Origin: Protofrankia sp. CiT1
Lineage (GTDB): Bacteria > Actinomycetota > Actinomycetes > Frankiales > Frankiaceae
Direction of reading: 5' to 3'
DNA: 36,207 bases
Assembly: GCF_917627385.1 (NCBI RefSeq)
Contig: NZ_CAKJTL010000151.1
Coordinates: forward strand, 1-36,207
This document shows, piece by piece, positions 14,444 through 22,449 of the stretch (position 1 is its first letter; every line of letters begins with the position of its first letter). Below the pieces are notes generated by a model. That model was not told the origin of the DNA. It saw only the letters and a list, made by a program, of their open reading frames with translations, and did not search any database. The position numbers were made by a program, and so were the translations under genes.

Positions 14444-16378
14444 ATGCAGAAACAGAAGACTTTTGGCCCTCAAGAGCTCCGGTGGTGGCGGGCCGTCGCC
14501 CGGCTGTCCCTGTTGGACCTGCGCTGGCGGGTCGGCCTCCAGATCGGTGTCGACGCGGCGTGCCTGGTACTCGGCCTGAGTGCGGCCTACCTCGCCCGGT
14601 TCGGCCAGCCGCCCGTGGCCGACGCCGGATTCTGGGTGATCGCCGTTCTCGCGGCCTGCCTGCTCTACGTCACCGGCACAGCTCTGCACCTCTACCTTGG
14701 GCGCTACCGGTTCGGCGGCTTCGACGAGGTACTCGCCCTGACCTGCTCGGTCGGGCTGGCCACGCTCGGGATCGTCGTCGTCGACGCCGGCATCAGCCGG
14801 CCCGGGCCGCTGCCGGTGAGCGTCCTGCCGCTGGCGGGCGCGGTCGGTCTCGTCGCGATGTTCGGCATCCGTTACCTGTGGCGACTGGCCGAGAAACGCG
14901 GCCGGCGCCCACAGCGCCCCGATGCCGAGCCGATCATTGTTTTCGGTGCGGGTGACGGTGCCGACCGCGTGCTGGCCTCGATGCTGCACACCCCGGACAG
15001 CCCGTACCGGCCGGTGGCCCTGCTCGACGACGATCCCCGCACCTGGAACCTGGCCCTGAGCGGGGTGCGGGTACGCGGCGGGCGGGAGGACATCGCCACG
15101 GTCGCCAGCCAGACCGGCGCGCGTACCCTGCTGGTGGCCATCCCAAGCGCCGACGCCACGCTGCTACGGGAGATCACCGAGGTCGCCGAGGAGGCGGGCC
15201 TCACCGTCAAGGTGCTCCCGCGGGTGGTGGATCTCATCGACGGGCGCGTGGACGTGCGTGACATCCGCGACCTCGACCTCACCGATCTGCTGGGGCGTTG
15301 CCAGATCCAGACCGACGTCTCCTCGGTTGCGGGCTATCTCACCGGTAAACGCATCCTGGTCACCGGAGCCGGCGGCTCGATCGGTTCCGAACTGTGCCGC
15401 CAGATCCACCGCCACCAACCCGAAAAAATGATCATGCTTGACCGGGACGAATCAGCCCTGCGGGCCGTCCAGCTGTCCATTCACGGCCAGGCGATCGCCG
15501 ACGACGAAGCCGTGGTGCTGTGTGACATCCGGGACGTCGAGGCTGTCGACGCGCTGTTCGACCGGCACCGTCCGCAGGTGGTCTTCCACGCCGCCGCACT
15601 GAAACACCTGCCGCTGCTGGAACGCTTCCCCGGCGAGTCGATCAAGACCAACGTCTGGGGGACGCTCGCGATCCTCGACGCCGCCGTCGCTGTCGGCGTC
15701 GAACGCTTCGTCAACATCTCAACCGACAAGGCCGCGAACCCGACGAGTGCCCTGGGCTACTCCAAACGAATCACCGAACGCCTGACCGCCCACGTCGGCC
15801 AGCGTGCGCGTGGGGTATTCGTCAGTGTCCGGTTCGGTAACGTCCTGGGCAGCCAGGGCTCCGTACTGAGGATCTTCGCCAGCCAGCTGGCGGCCGGCGG
15901 TCCGCTCACGGTCACGCATCCGGATGTCACCCGTTACTTTATGACCGTCGAGGAAGCCGTGGAGCTTGTCATCCAGGCCGGCGCGCTGGGTGGGAACGGC
16001 GACGTCCTCGTGCTCGAGATGGGCCAGCCCGTGCGAATCGCCGATGTCGCCAAACGCCTCGCGGCCCGGGCTGCGCGCCCCGTCGAGGTGATCTACACGG
16101 GGCTCAGTGCCGGCGAGAAACTGCACGAGGAGCTCTTCGACGACAACGAGCACGACATCCGCCGCCATCACCCCCTGATCTCCTACGTGTCGGCGCCGCC
16201 GGTCGAGCGGCGGCACATCCTCGATCTCGACCCGTGGGGACAGCCGGAAAGCGCCAGGACCGCACTGCGCCAGCTCGCCCGCTGCGAGGATCTCGGCGTC
16301 CAGCCGCGGTTGGAGGCCGAGATACCCGTCCAGCCCCGACCGGGCCAGACGCCCACCGCGGTCGCCCACGAACAGTGA
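14444..16378 (+). CDS. Membrane-bound nucleotide-sugar 4,6-dehydratase (CapD/WbpM type)
   Basis: The 644-residue enzyme would convert a UDP-N-acetyl sugar to the 4-keto-6-deoxy sugar, the first step to modified sugars in surface glycans. About four membrane segments lie in 30-148 (for example FWVIAVLAACLLYVTGTALHL). A nucleotide-binding-like domain (IIVFGAGDGADRVLASML, ~164-181) is followed by the catalytic extended SDR domain with TGAGGSIGSELCRQI (~307-321). The catalytic segment reads STDKAANPTSALGYSK: Ser and Lys are present, but the classical Tyr position is Leu437, just as the large WbpM/PglF enzymes carry Met there. The nearby Tyr439 is out of register. The ATG at 14444 follows a short GTGGAG. 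The stop lies in an 18-base tandem duplication. It converges on the DegT-family gene after 26 bases. Confidence 0.92.
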   Translation: MQKQKTFGPQELRWWRAVARLSLLDLRWRVGLQIGVDAACLVLGLSAAYLARFGQPPVADAGFWVIAVLAACLLYVTGTALHLYLGRYRFGGFDEVLALTCSVGLATLGIVVVDAGISRPGPLPVSVLPLAGAVGLVAMFGIRYLWRLAEKRGRRPQRPDAEPIIVFGAGDGADRVLASMLHTPDSPYRPVALLDDDPRTWNLALSGVRVRGGREDIATVASQTGARTLLVAIPSADATLLREITEVAEEAGLTVKVLPRVVDLIDGRVDVRDIRDLDLTDLLGRCQIQTDVSSVAGYLTGKRILVTGAGGSIGSELCRQIHRHQPEKMIMLDRDESALRAVQLSIHGQAIADDEAVVLCDIRDVEAVDALFDRHRPQVVFHAAALKHLPLLERFPGESIKTNVWGTLAILDAAVAVGVERFVNISTDKAANPTSALGYSKRITERLTAHVGQRARGVFVSVRFGNVLGSQGSVLRIFASQLAAGGPLTVTHPDVTRYFMTVEEAVELVIQAGALGGNGDVLVLEMGQPVRIADVAKRLAARAARPVEVIYTGLSAGEKLHEELFDDNEHDIRRHHPLISYVSAPPVERRHILDLDPWGQPESARTALRQLARCEDLGVQPRLEAEIPVQPRPGQTPTAVAHEQ

Positions 16379-16398
16379 CGCGCCCACGAACAGTGACG
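16363..16398. repeat. Perfect 18-base tandem duplication over the dehydratase stop codon
   Basis: CGCCCACGAACAGTGACG occurs twice in a row (16363-16380 and 16381-16398). The TGA stop (16376-16378) is in the first copy and is repeated in the second. Confidence 0.95.
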
Positions 16399-16404
16399 CG
16401 CGAA

Positions 16405-17694
16405 CTACGCCGACGTCGCCACCGACATGACCTTGACGAGCGCGTCGGAGGCGTCGGAGATGTCGGACAGGTCGAGGGCCGGATGCACGAGGAGGGCGAT
16501 CGCCGTACGGCCCAGCTCCCTGGCCACCGGCAGGGACGCCGCGGGGCGCCACCACGCGGGCACGGCCGCCTCCCGATACACCTCCCGAGGGCAGCCCGTG
16601 AAGCAGGGGACTCCCTCCGCCCGGACAGCCGCCACGACCCGATTGCGGTTCCAGCCGTCGTGGAGCAGGTCAGTCCGCACAAACGCATACCAGCGGTAGT
16701 AGGCGTGGCCGACGTGAGAAGGGGGCGAGACCAACCGCAGCGCCGCTACATCGCGGAGCCGCAAGGCGAGCAGCAGGGCGTTGTCCCGGCGCCGCTCGAC
16801 CATCTCCGGCAGGTGCGGAAGCCCTGCCCGGCCTACCGCCGCGGCCAGTTCGTGCATGCGGGCATTCGTGCCGAAGCCGCCATGGGCGAGAGGTGAGCCG
16901 CCACCCTGCTCCCAATCGCGATCATCGAACCCGTCGCCGCCGAAGTCGTCTATTGACAGGCCGTCCGGCTCCAGCCTCGGTTCGGCCCCCGCGTCCACGA
17001 CCGCGAAACGCCGCCCCTGCTCCTTGTATGACCACGCCGCCCGGTACAGCGCCGCATCGTCAGTGGTGACCATGCCACCCTCACCAGCGGTGCTCAGAAT
17101 TCTATCGTAGCCGAATGACCACACACCGATATCGCCTCGTGTCCCAACCGATCGGCCTCGCAGGGTGGCCCCGTGCGCCTGGCCGCAATCCTCGATGACA
17201 GCGAGTCCGCGGGTTCGAGCCAGGCCCCGCAGCGCGTCCACATCCGCTGGCCAACCGGCCAGGTGAACGGCGACGACAGCACGGGTCCGCGCGGTGAGCA
17301 CCCGGCGGATACAGTCAACGGTGATCGTCTGTGACTCAGCGTCCACATCGGCGAACACTGGACGGGCGCCGAGAGCGGCGACGCAGTTGACCGGCGCGAT
17401 GGTCGACCGCGCCGGCACCACCACCTCATCCCCCGGCCCGACCCCGACCACCCGCAGGGCGATCTCCAGGGCAACCGTGCCGTTGGCCACAGCCACCCCA
17501 TGACACGCGCCGACGGCTTCGGCGAACTCGCGTTCAAAACGCCTGCCCTCGCGGCCCGTCCAGTAGCTGACGTCGCCCCTACGCATGGTCGCCGTCGCCG
17601 TGGCGATCTCCTCAGGACGAAAGACGGGCCATCGCGGATACGGCCTGTCACGAACTGGCTGTCCGCCGTCGACGGCTAGCCGGGACGTTGCCAA
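16405..17694 (-). CDS. DegT/DnrJ/EryC1/StrS family protein lacking the PLP lysine
   Basis: The 429-residue protein has the fold of sugar aminotransferases that act after a 4,6-dehydratase. Visible are RRGDVSYWTGREGRRFEREFAEAVG, VANGTVALEIALRVVGVGPGDEVVVPARSTIAPVNC, and VIEDCGQAHGA with D169 for the pyridine nitrogen. In the active-site segment WSFGYDRILSTAGEGGMVTT, residue 198 is Arg (AGA, 17101-17103) where the Schiff-base Lys normally stands. Without it the protein is unlikely to be a normal transaminase; it could be a pseudo-enzyme, a regulator, or a changed chemistry like that of the His-variant ColD. An acidic insert follows (~230-260). The TTG at 17694 is the most plausible start, about 13 bases after AGGGGTGA; no ATG or GTG lies nearby in frame. 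It converges on the dehydratase gene. Confidence 0.82.
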   Translation of the reverse strand: MATSRLAVDGGQPVRDRPYPRWPVFRPEEIATATATMRRGDVSYWTGREGRRFEREFAEAVGACHGVAVANGTVALEIALRVVGVGPGDEVVVPARSTIAPVNCVAALGARPVFADVDAESQTITVDCIRRVLTARTRAVVAVHLAGWPADVDALRGLARTRGLAVIEDCGQAHGATLRGRSVGTRGDIGVWSFGYDRILSTAGEGGMVTTDDAALYRAAWSYKEQGRRFAVVDAGAEPRLEPDGLSIDDFGGDGFDDRDWEQGGGSPLAHGGFGTNARMHELAAAVGRAGLPHLPEMVERRRDNALLLALRLRDVAALRLVSPPSHVGHAYYRWYAFVRTDLLHDGWNRNRVVAAVRAEGVPCFTGCPREVYREAAVPAWWRPAASLPVARELGRTAIALLVHPALDLSDISDASDALVKVMSVATSA

Positions 17695-17926
17695 GATGCC
17701 AATAACGTCACCCCTAGTTTCTTTTATGTCTCTCTTAGCAATATCACAGCAGTTGGGCCACCAGCACCGCCGGGGGTGTCCAGTTGGAATCATCCGCCCC
17801 GCGTGCCATCCCGCGACCGCTGGCGATGTATGAGACCGTCGTCGTTTTACCGTTGTCCCAAGACCCCCGGCCCGGGAGATTGACCAGGTCCGCACATACG
17901 ATCATCCAACGCAGGAGAATGGGCAG

Positions 17927-18511
17927 GTGAACCCTCAGTGGGAATCGCGGCTCCGCGTACGCGACACGACCCGGCCGGAGGCGTTACGCGCTACCAGCTC
18001 GCTCACTCTATTTATGATCATAATCATGACAACGGTCCTGACCGGCTGTGGCGCGGCCACGCCCCGGTCATCAGTCCGGGTCCCGCCCGATCTGATCCCC
18101 CTCTTCCAGGAGGCCGCGACCGTCTACGGTGTGCTCACCGCCGCGCAGCTCGCTGGTCAGGCGCGGGTGGAAAGCAAGTTCAACCGGCTGGCTGTATCCG
18201 CCGCCGGTGCTCGAGGCCTTATGCAGTTCCTGCCCGAGACCTGGAAACAGTTCGGTGTCGACGGTAACGCCGACGGGATGGCGAATCCCCTGGATCCGGC
18301 GGACGCTATCCCGTCCGCCGCGCACTATGAGGCCCACCTGGCCGACGTCGTCCAGAAGCTGCCCGGCGACCGCGTGTCGCTGATTCTCGCCGCGTATAAT
18401 GCTGGGCCCCGGGCCGTCCGTGACGCTGGCGGTGTCCCTGACTTTGGCGAGACCAGGGCGTATGTCGCCAAGGTCCACAGCTGGGCCAGCCGTTTTAATG
18501 ATCAGTTGTAG
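17927..18511 (+). CDS. Lytic transglycosylase (SLT domain) lipoprotein
   Basis: The 194-residue protein has a lipoprotein signal peptide with an unusually long N-region, the hydrophobic stretch SLTLFMIIIMTTVLTGC and a lipobox ending at Cys (~residue 41). The mature part is a compact SLT-type goose-lysozyme fold that cleaves peptidoglycan glycan strands. The catalytic Glu is in ARVESKFNRLAVS, followed by GARGLMQFLPETW, DPADAIPSAAHY and LAAYNAGPRAV, all classic family motifs. GTG at 17927 is preceded by AGGAGA. It is divergent from the DegT gene; the 232 bases between them (17695-17926) hold an AT-rich part near 17710-17750 and no other feature. It would act at the outer face of the membrane, with no evident partner. 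Confidence 0.9.
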   Translation: MNPQWESRLRVRDTTRPEALRATSSLTLFMIIIMTTVLTGCGAATPRSSVRVPPDLIPLFQEAATVYGVLTAAQLAGQARVESKFNRLAVSAAGARGLMQFLPETWKQFGVDGNADGMANPLDPADAIPSAAHYEAHLADVVQKLPGDRVSLILAAYNAGPRAVRDAGGVPDFGETRAYVAKVHSWASRFNDQL

Positions 18512-18536
18512 ACAATCGCTGCCAGGCTTGATTGTC
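18511..18536 (+). terminator. Hairpin at the 3' end of the lytic transglycosylase gene
   Basis: GACAATC (18511-18517) and GATTGTC (18530-18536) form a perfect 7-bp stem with a 12-nt loop, starting on the last base of the TAG stop. It is probably a terminator that insulates fasR. Confidence 0.5.
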
Positions 18537-18702
18537 ACCCTGACGTCCGTCGTGTGCCGCCCGCACATCCCGCGGTCCGCGGGAGACAAGGATCCGGGCC
18601 AGGGCGCATGCGTCAACGACTTGATGGAGGAGACATGTTCGATGGTGGTGAGCGGCGTTCCAGCTCCGGCCCAGCAGCCGGGATCGCTACACCGCGCAGC
18701 CG

Positions 18703-19986
18703 GTGACGCAGCCGGCCACGGGCAGCGACGCTCCTTCGGCCAGGAACGCGGCCGTCGGGTCCCTGCCCGAGCAACAGGTGGCCCCTACCACGGCCGAGGA
18801 GATCATCCGGCGGATAGAACGGTCCAGCGGCATGCTCGCGAGCCGCGCCGTGGTACGCATGCACGACGTCCTGCCCTGGTTCTCGAACATGTCAGCACGC
18901 CACCGGGCCGACATCCAGATGGTGGTGCAGGCTGGGATCTCGTCCTTCGTGGAGTGGTGCCGGCGGCCCGAACACGCCCGGGAGCTGTCCGGAGACGTCT
19001 TCCGGGTCGCCCCCCGCGATCTCGTTCGAGCGGTCACCTTCCGCCGGCTGGTCGATCTCGTGCGGGTGGCTGTCGAGGCGATCGAGGCTGAGGTACCCGC
19101 CCTGGCCGGCCCCGAGCACGAGCAACGGCTGCTGGCCGATGTGCTGCGCTACTCCCGTGACATCGCCTTCGCCGGCGCGGTCGTCTATGCCCGTGCCGCT
19201 GAGGAGCGCGGTGCCTGGGACGCCCGGCTGGAGGCGCTCGTCGTCGACCATGTCGTACGCGGCGAGGTGGAACGGGCGCTGCCGTCGCGCGCGGCGGCAC
19301 TGGGATGGCGCAACCCGCCCGCGGTCGCCGTGATCATCGGGGACGCCCCGGACCACTCCCCCGAGGTCGTCGTCGACGAGGTCCACCGCCTCGGGCGCGG
19401 TGCCGGGCTGGAGGTGCTCACCGGTGTCCACCACGAACGCCTGGTTGTCATCGTCGGGGGTGACTTCGCCACCAGCCAGGCCGCGGCGCGGTCAGTCAGA
19501 TCCGATGACCAGACCCAGCGTGCCCTGCTCGATGCCGCCGCCGCCCTGCTGCCCGCGTGGGGGCCCGGTCCGGTCGTCATCGGCCCGGTCGCGGCCGATC
19601 TGGCCGCGGCGGCATCCTCGGCGCATGCGGCGCTGGCCGCCGCCGACGTGGTCGCGGCGTGGCCGGCCGCTCCGCGACCGGTAACGGCACAGGCGCTCCT
19701 GCCTGAACGGGCGCTGGCCGGCGATACCGGGGCACGCCGAGCGCTGGTGGAGGAGGTCTACAACCCGCTGCGCGAGGCGGGAACACCGCTGCTGGCGACG
19801 GCCGGGGCCTATCTCGACCTCGGCGCCTCGCTGGAGGCCACGGCGCGCGCGCTTTATCTCCACCCCAACACGGTCCGTTACCGACTGCGTAAGGCCGCCG
19901 ACGTCTGCGGTCTTGATCCGACAGATCACCGCGAACGGTTCACCCTGCATGTAGCGCTCATCCTGGGCCGCCTGACCGCGGCCTGA
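18703..19986 (+). CDS. fasR: PucR-type transcriptional regulator of fatty acid synthesis, FasR-like
   Basis: The 427-residue protein has the architecture of actinomycete PucR/CdaR-family regulators: a helical N-terminal half, a central domain, and a C-terminal helix-turn-helix. The PucR C-terminal signature is clear (YLDLGASLEATARALYLHPNTVRYRLRKAADVCGLDPTDHRERFTLHVALILGRL). Its position directly before fabD-fabH-acpP-fabF is that of Streptomyces FasR, which activates this cluster, and the symbol rests on this context. The GTG at 18703 lacks a good ribosome-binding site. A GGAGGAGAC followed by ATG lies at about 18626-18637, but that ATG is in another frame. The gene ends in a small tandem repeat and is followed by 239 bases with inverted repeats before fabD. 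Confidence 0.85.
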   Translation: MTQPATGSDAPSARNAAVGSLPEQQVAPTTAEEIIRRIERSSGMLASRAVVRMHDVLPWFSNMSARHRADIQMVVQAGISSFVEWCRRPEHARELSGDVFRVAPRDLVRAVTFRRLVDLVRVAVEAIEAEVPALAGPEHEQRLLADVLRYSRDIAFAGAVVYARAAEERGAWDARLEALVVDHVVRGEVERALPSRAAALGWRNPPAVAVIIGDAPDHSPEVVVDEVHRLGRGAGLEVLTGVHHERLVVIVGGDFATSQAAARSVRSDDQTQRALLDAAAALLPAWGPGPVVIGPVAADLAAAASSAHAALAAADVVAAWPAAPRPVTAQALLPERALAGDTGARRALVEEVYNPLREAGTPLLATAGAYLDLGASLEATARALYLHPNTVRYRLRKAADVCGLDPTDHRERFTLHVALILGRLTAA

Positions 19987-19987
19987 C

Positions 19988-20009
19988 CACAGGCCGGTCA
20001 CAGGCCGGC
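19988..20009. repeat. 11-base tandem duplication just after the fasR stop
   Basis: CACAGGCCGG plus one base occurs twice in a row (19988-19998, 19999-20009), two bases after the TGA. A less exact GCCTGACC repeat (19970, 19981) spans the stop itself. Confidence 0.7.
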
Positions 20010-20087
20010 CCGCTGCGTAGCCGGCCTGCGGGTTCGGCGCCGGTCGACCCGGACGTCTTGCCATCACTTGTCGCCAGCGTCACGAAA

Positions 20088-20114
20088 TTCCGCTCCAGCG
20101 GAGTAGATGCGGAA
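20088..20114. promoter_or_regulatory. Nested inverted repeats upstream of fabD
   Basis: TTCCGC (20088-20093) pairs with GCGGAA (20109-20114), and CCGCT/AGCGG (20090-20101) nests on the left arm. The site lies in the fasR-fabD gap, where a regulator of the fab operon would be expected to bind. Assignment to FasR is inference. Confidence 0.4.
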
Positions 20115-20140
20115 CAAAGACGCGCGACGACCGAATCATT

Positions 20141-20157
20141 TTGTGGAGACCCCACAA
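20141..20157. promoter_or_regulatory. TTGTGG-N5-CCACAA inverted repeat upstream of fabD
   Basis: A perfect 6-bp dyad with a 5-base spacer sits about 70 bases before the fabD start. It is a candidate operator or promoter-proximal element of the fab operon. Confidence 0.45.
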
Positions 20158-20225
20158 CGGGCTGACGGCACAACGGTGAGTGCCCGCCAGCGACAGACAG
20201 CGGCCGGGAAGGGTTAGGTAGTCCG

Positions 20226-21203
20226 GTGCTCGTTATCCTCGCGCCCGGTCAAGGTGCCCAGACCCCAGGTCAGCTGCAGCCCTGGATCAAGATCGGCGGG
20301 ATTGAGACACGGTTGCGGTGGTGGTCCGAGGCCGTCGGAATCGACCTCGTTGACGTCGGTTGCCACGCGTCCGCGGACACGATCCGGGACACGGCCATCG
20401 CTCAGCCACTGATCGTCGCAACCGGTCTGGTCGCCGCCGAGCAACTGCCTCCGATCAACACGGGAAATATCGTGGTCGGCGGCCACAGCGTGGGTGAGAT
20501 CACCGCCTCCGTGCTGGCCGGCACGCTGACGGCTGAAAGCGCGCTCGTGTTCGTCGCGTTGCGCGGACGCGCAATGGCGCAGGCCGCGGGGCGTGTCGCC
20601 ACCGGTATGACCGCTGTGGTCGGTGGCGAACCGGATGTCGTCATCAACCACCTGGAGCAGCTGGCTCTGACCGCCGCGAACCGCAACGGTGCCGGCCAGA
20701 TCGTCGCGGCCGGCACGATCGAGGCACTGGCCGGCCTCACCGACAACCCGCCGCCCCGGACCCGCCTGCGGCCGCTGTCGGTCGCGGGCGCCTTTCACAC
20801 CCACTTCATGGAACCCGCCCGTGAGCGCCTGGCGCAGGTCGCTCCGGGGCTACGGCCGCGAACTCCCGCGCTGCCACAGGTGTCCAACGCGGATGGAATG
20901 ATCATAAAGACCGGCTCGGATCTGGTCACCCGGCTGGTGAACCAGGTAGCCGCCCCGGTCCGGTGGGACCTGTGCCTGGCGCGGCTGCGTGATCTCGGAG
21001 TGACGGCCGTTCTGGAGCTCCCGCCCGCCGGCACACTGGCGGGAATCGCCAAAAGGGAGTTCCCCGGCGTGCGGATCGTCGCCGTGAAGACCCCCGACGA
21101 CCTGCCCGCAGCCCGTGAGCTGGTCGCCGAATTTGCCGGCGGTGACCCAGTCGGCGACGACGTCGAGGAGACCCTCAGCGGGCTCGTCGGAGTAGCGCGA
21201 TGA
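20226..21203 (+). CDS. fabD: Malonyl-CoA:ACP transacylase
   Basis: The 325-residue enzyme moves the malonyl group from CoA to the acyl carrier protein, supplying elongation units for fatty acids (FAS II). The N-terminal APGQGAQTPGQL loop is present. The nucleophile Ser88 is in VGGHSVGEITA, the conserved Arg in LRGRAMAQAA, and the catalytic His191 in AGAFHTHFMEPA. Its position after fasR and before fabH fits the actinobacterial cluster. The GTG at 20226 is the only start that keeps the typical N-terminus; a GGGAAGGG lies upstream at a longer than usual distance. The stop overlaps the fabH start by 4 bases (ATGA), implying translational coupling. Confidence 0.95.
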   Translation: MLVILAPGQGAQTPGQLQPWIKIGGIETRLRWWSEAVGIDLVDVGCHASADTIRDTAIAQPLIVATGLVAAEQLPPINTGNIVVGGHSVGEITASVLAGTLTAESALVFVALRGRAMAQAAGRVATGMTAVVGGEPDVVINHLEQLALTAANRNGAGQIVAAGTIEALAGLTDNPPPRTRLRPLSVAGAFHTHFMEPARERLAQVAPGLRPRTPALPQVSNADGMIIKTGSDLVTRLVNQVAAPVRWDLCLARLRDLGVTAVLELPPAGTLAGIAKREFPGVRIVAVKTPDDLPAARELVAEFAGGDPVGDDVEETLSGLVGVAR

Positions 21204-22138
21204 CCGGCTCCCGGCTGATGGGGCTCGGGACATACCGGCCCGCCCGTGTGGTTACCAACGACGATCTCGCCAGGCGTGTCGCGACTTCGGACGAATGGGT
21301 TCGCGCGCGGACGGGTATCGCCGCCCGACGCATTGCGGATGCCGACGAGACGATCGTCTCGATGGGGAGCATGGCGGCGGAGAAGGCGCTGGCCTCAGCC
21401 GGCATCGACGCCGCCGATCTCGACATGGTCCTGCTTGCGACCTGCACGAATCCGTCCCAGATCCCTGGTTCCGGGCCGCAGATCGCCCACCGCCTCGGTG
21501 CCGGGCGGGCAGGCGCCCTCGACCTCAACGCGGGCTGTGCCGGATTCTCCTACGCCCTGTCGATGGCGTCCGACATGGTCCGGGCCGGCAGCGCCAGACA
21601 CGTCATGGTCGTCGCGGCCGAACGGTTGTCGGACTACACCGACTGGGACGACCGTTCGACGTGTGTCCTGCTTGCCGACGGTGCTGGCGCGGCGGTCGTC
21701 GGGCCCGCCGTGACCAGGGAGATCGGACCGGCCGTATGGGGCCATGACGGTGGGAAGGCGGGCGCCATTCGCGTTCCGGGGTATGGTGACAACCTGTTTC
21801 GCATGGAAGGCCAGACGGTGTTCCGGTGGGCCATCGCGTTGACACCGATAGTCCGGCGTGCCTGTGAATTGGCCGGCTTCGCGCCAGCCGACATCGCCGG
21901 CGTTGTCCCCCATCAAGCCAATCTCCGGATAATCGATGCGCTGGTAAACGGTATCGGTGCTACAAACGCCGTCATAGCCCGCGATGTCGTTGACGCCGGC
22001 AACACCTCAGCCGCCAGCATCCCACTCGCGTTCAGTCGGCTCCTCGACGGCGGGAGGCTGCAGCCGGGTGATCCGGTTCTGCTGTTCGGCTTCGGCGCCG
22101 GCCTGACCTACTGCGGTCAGGTCGTCCGCTGCCCATAG
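21200..22138 (+). CDS. fabH: Beta-ketoacyl-ACP synthase III
   Basis: The 312-residue enzyme starts each fatty acid by condensing a short acyl-CoA with malonyl-ACP. The catalytic triad is intact: Cys113 in LNAGCAGFSYAL, His238 in VPHQANLRIID and Asn268 in DAGNTSAASIP. The early TSDEWVRARTGIAARR and the C-terminal LLFGFGAGLTYCGQVV are standard. In actinomycetes FabH often prefers branched starters; this cannot be read directly from the sequence. Its ATG overlaps the fabD stop (ATGA). The acpP gene follows after 62 bases. Confidence 0.96.
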   Translation: MTGSRLMGLGTYRPARVVTNDDLARRVATSDEWVRARTGIAARRIADADETIVSMGSMAAEKALASAGIDAADLDMVLLATCTNPSQIPGSGPQIAHRLGAGRAGALDLNAGCAGFSYALSMASDMVRAGSARHVMVVAAERLSDYTDWDDRSTCVLLADGAGAAVVGPAVTREIGPAVWGHDGGKAGAIRVPGYGDNLFRMEGQTVFRWAIALTPIVRRACELAGFAPADIAGVVPHQANLRIIDALVNGIGATNAVIARDVVDAGNTSAASIPLAFSRLLDGGRLQPGDPVLLFGFGAGLTYCGQVVRCP

Positions 22139-22189
22139 GATTCCCCGAAAGTGCCGCCCGGCAGACGGAAGTACCGGGGTAAACCAAGA

Positions 22190-22200
22190 AGGAGAAGTAC
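22190..22200 (+). promoter_or_regulatory. Strong ribosome-binding site of acpP
   Basis: AAGGAGAAG lies 3-11 bases before the acpP ATG. It is the best Shine-Dalgarno in the operon, as expected for the abundant carrier protein, and contrasts with the coupled genes around it. Confidence 0.6.
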
Positions 22201-22449
22201 ATGTCGCAGTCCGACATCCTGGCAGGGCTCGCCGCGATTCTGGAGGAGGTCGCCGGAGTCGACCCGGCCGACGCCACGGCGGACAAGACCTTCATCGACG
22301 ATCTGGACGTGGACTCGCTGTCCATGGTCGAGGTCGTGGTCGCGGCCGAGGAGAAGTTCGGCGTGAAGATCCCCGACGAGGACGTCAAGAGCCTCAAGAC
22401 CGTCGGCGACGCGGTGTCCTACATCCAGCGGGCGGGTGTCGCCGCGTGA
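22201..22449 (+). CDS. acpP: Acyl carrier protein
   Basis: The 82-residue acidic, helical protein carries growing acyl chains on a 4'-phosphopantetheine arm attached to Ser39 in the motif DLDVDSLSMVE. The downstream helix AAEEKFGVKIPDEDVKSLKTVGDAVSYI is typical of FAS II carriers, which argues against a polyketide-type carrier. Its stop overlaps the fabF start (GTGA), so the two are translationally coupled and made in step. Confidence 0.97.
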   Translation: MSQSDILAGLAAILEEVAGVDPADATADKTFIDDLDVDSLSMVEVVVAAEEKFGVKIPDEDVKSLKTVGDAVSYIQRAGVAA

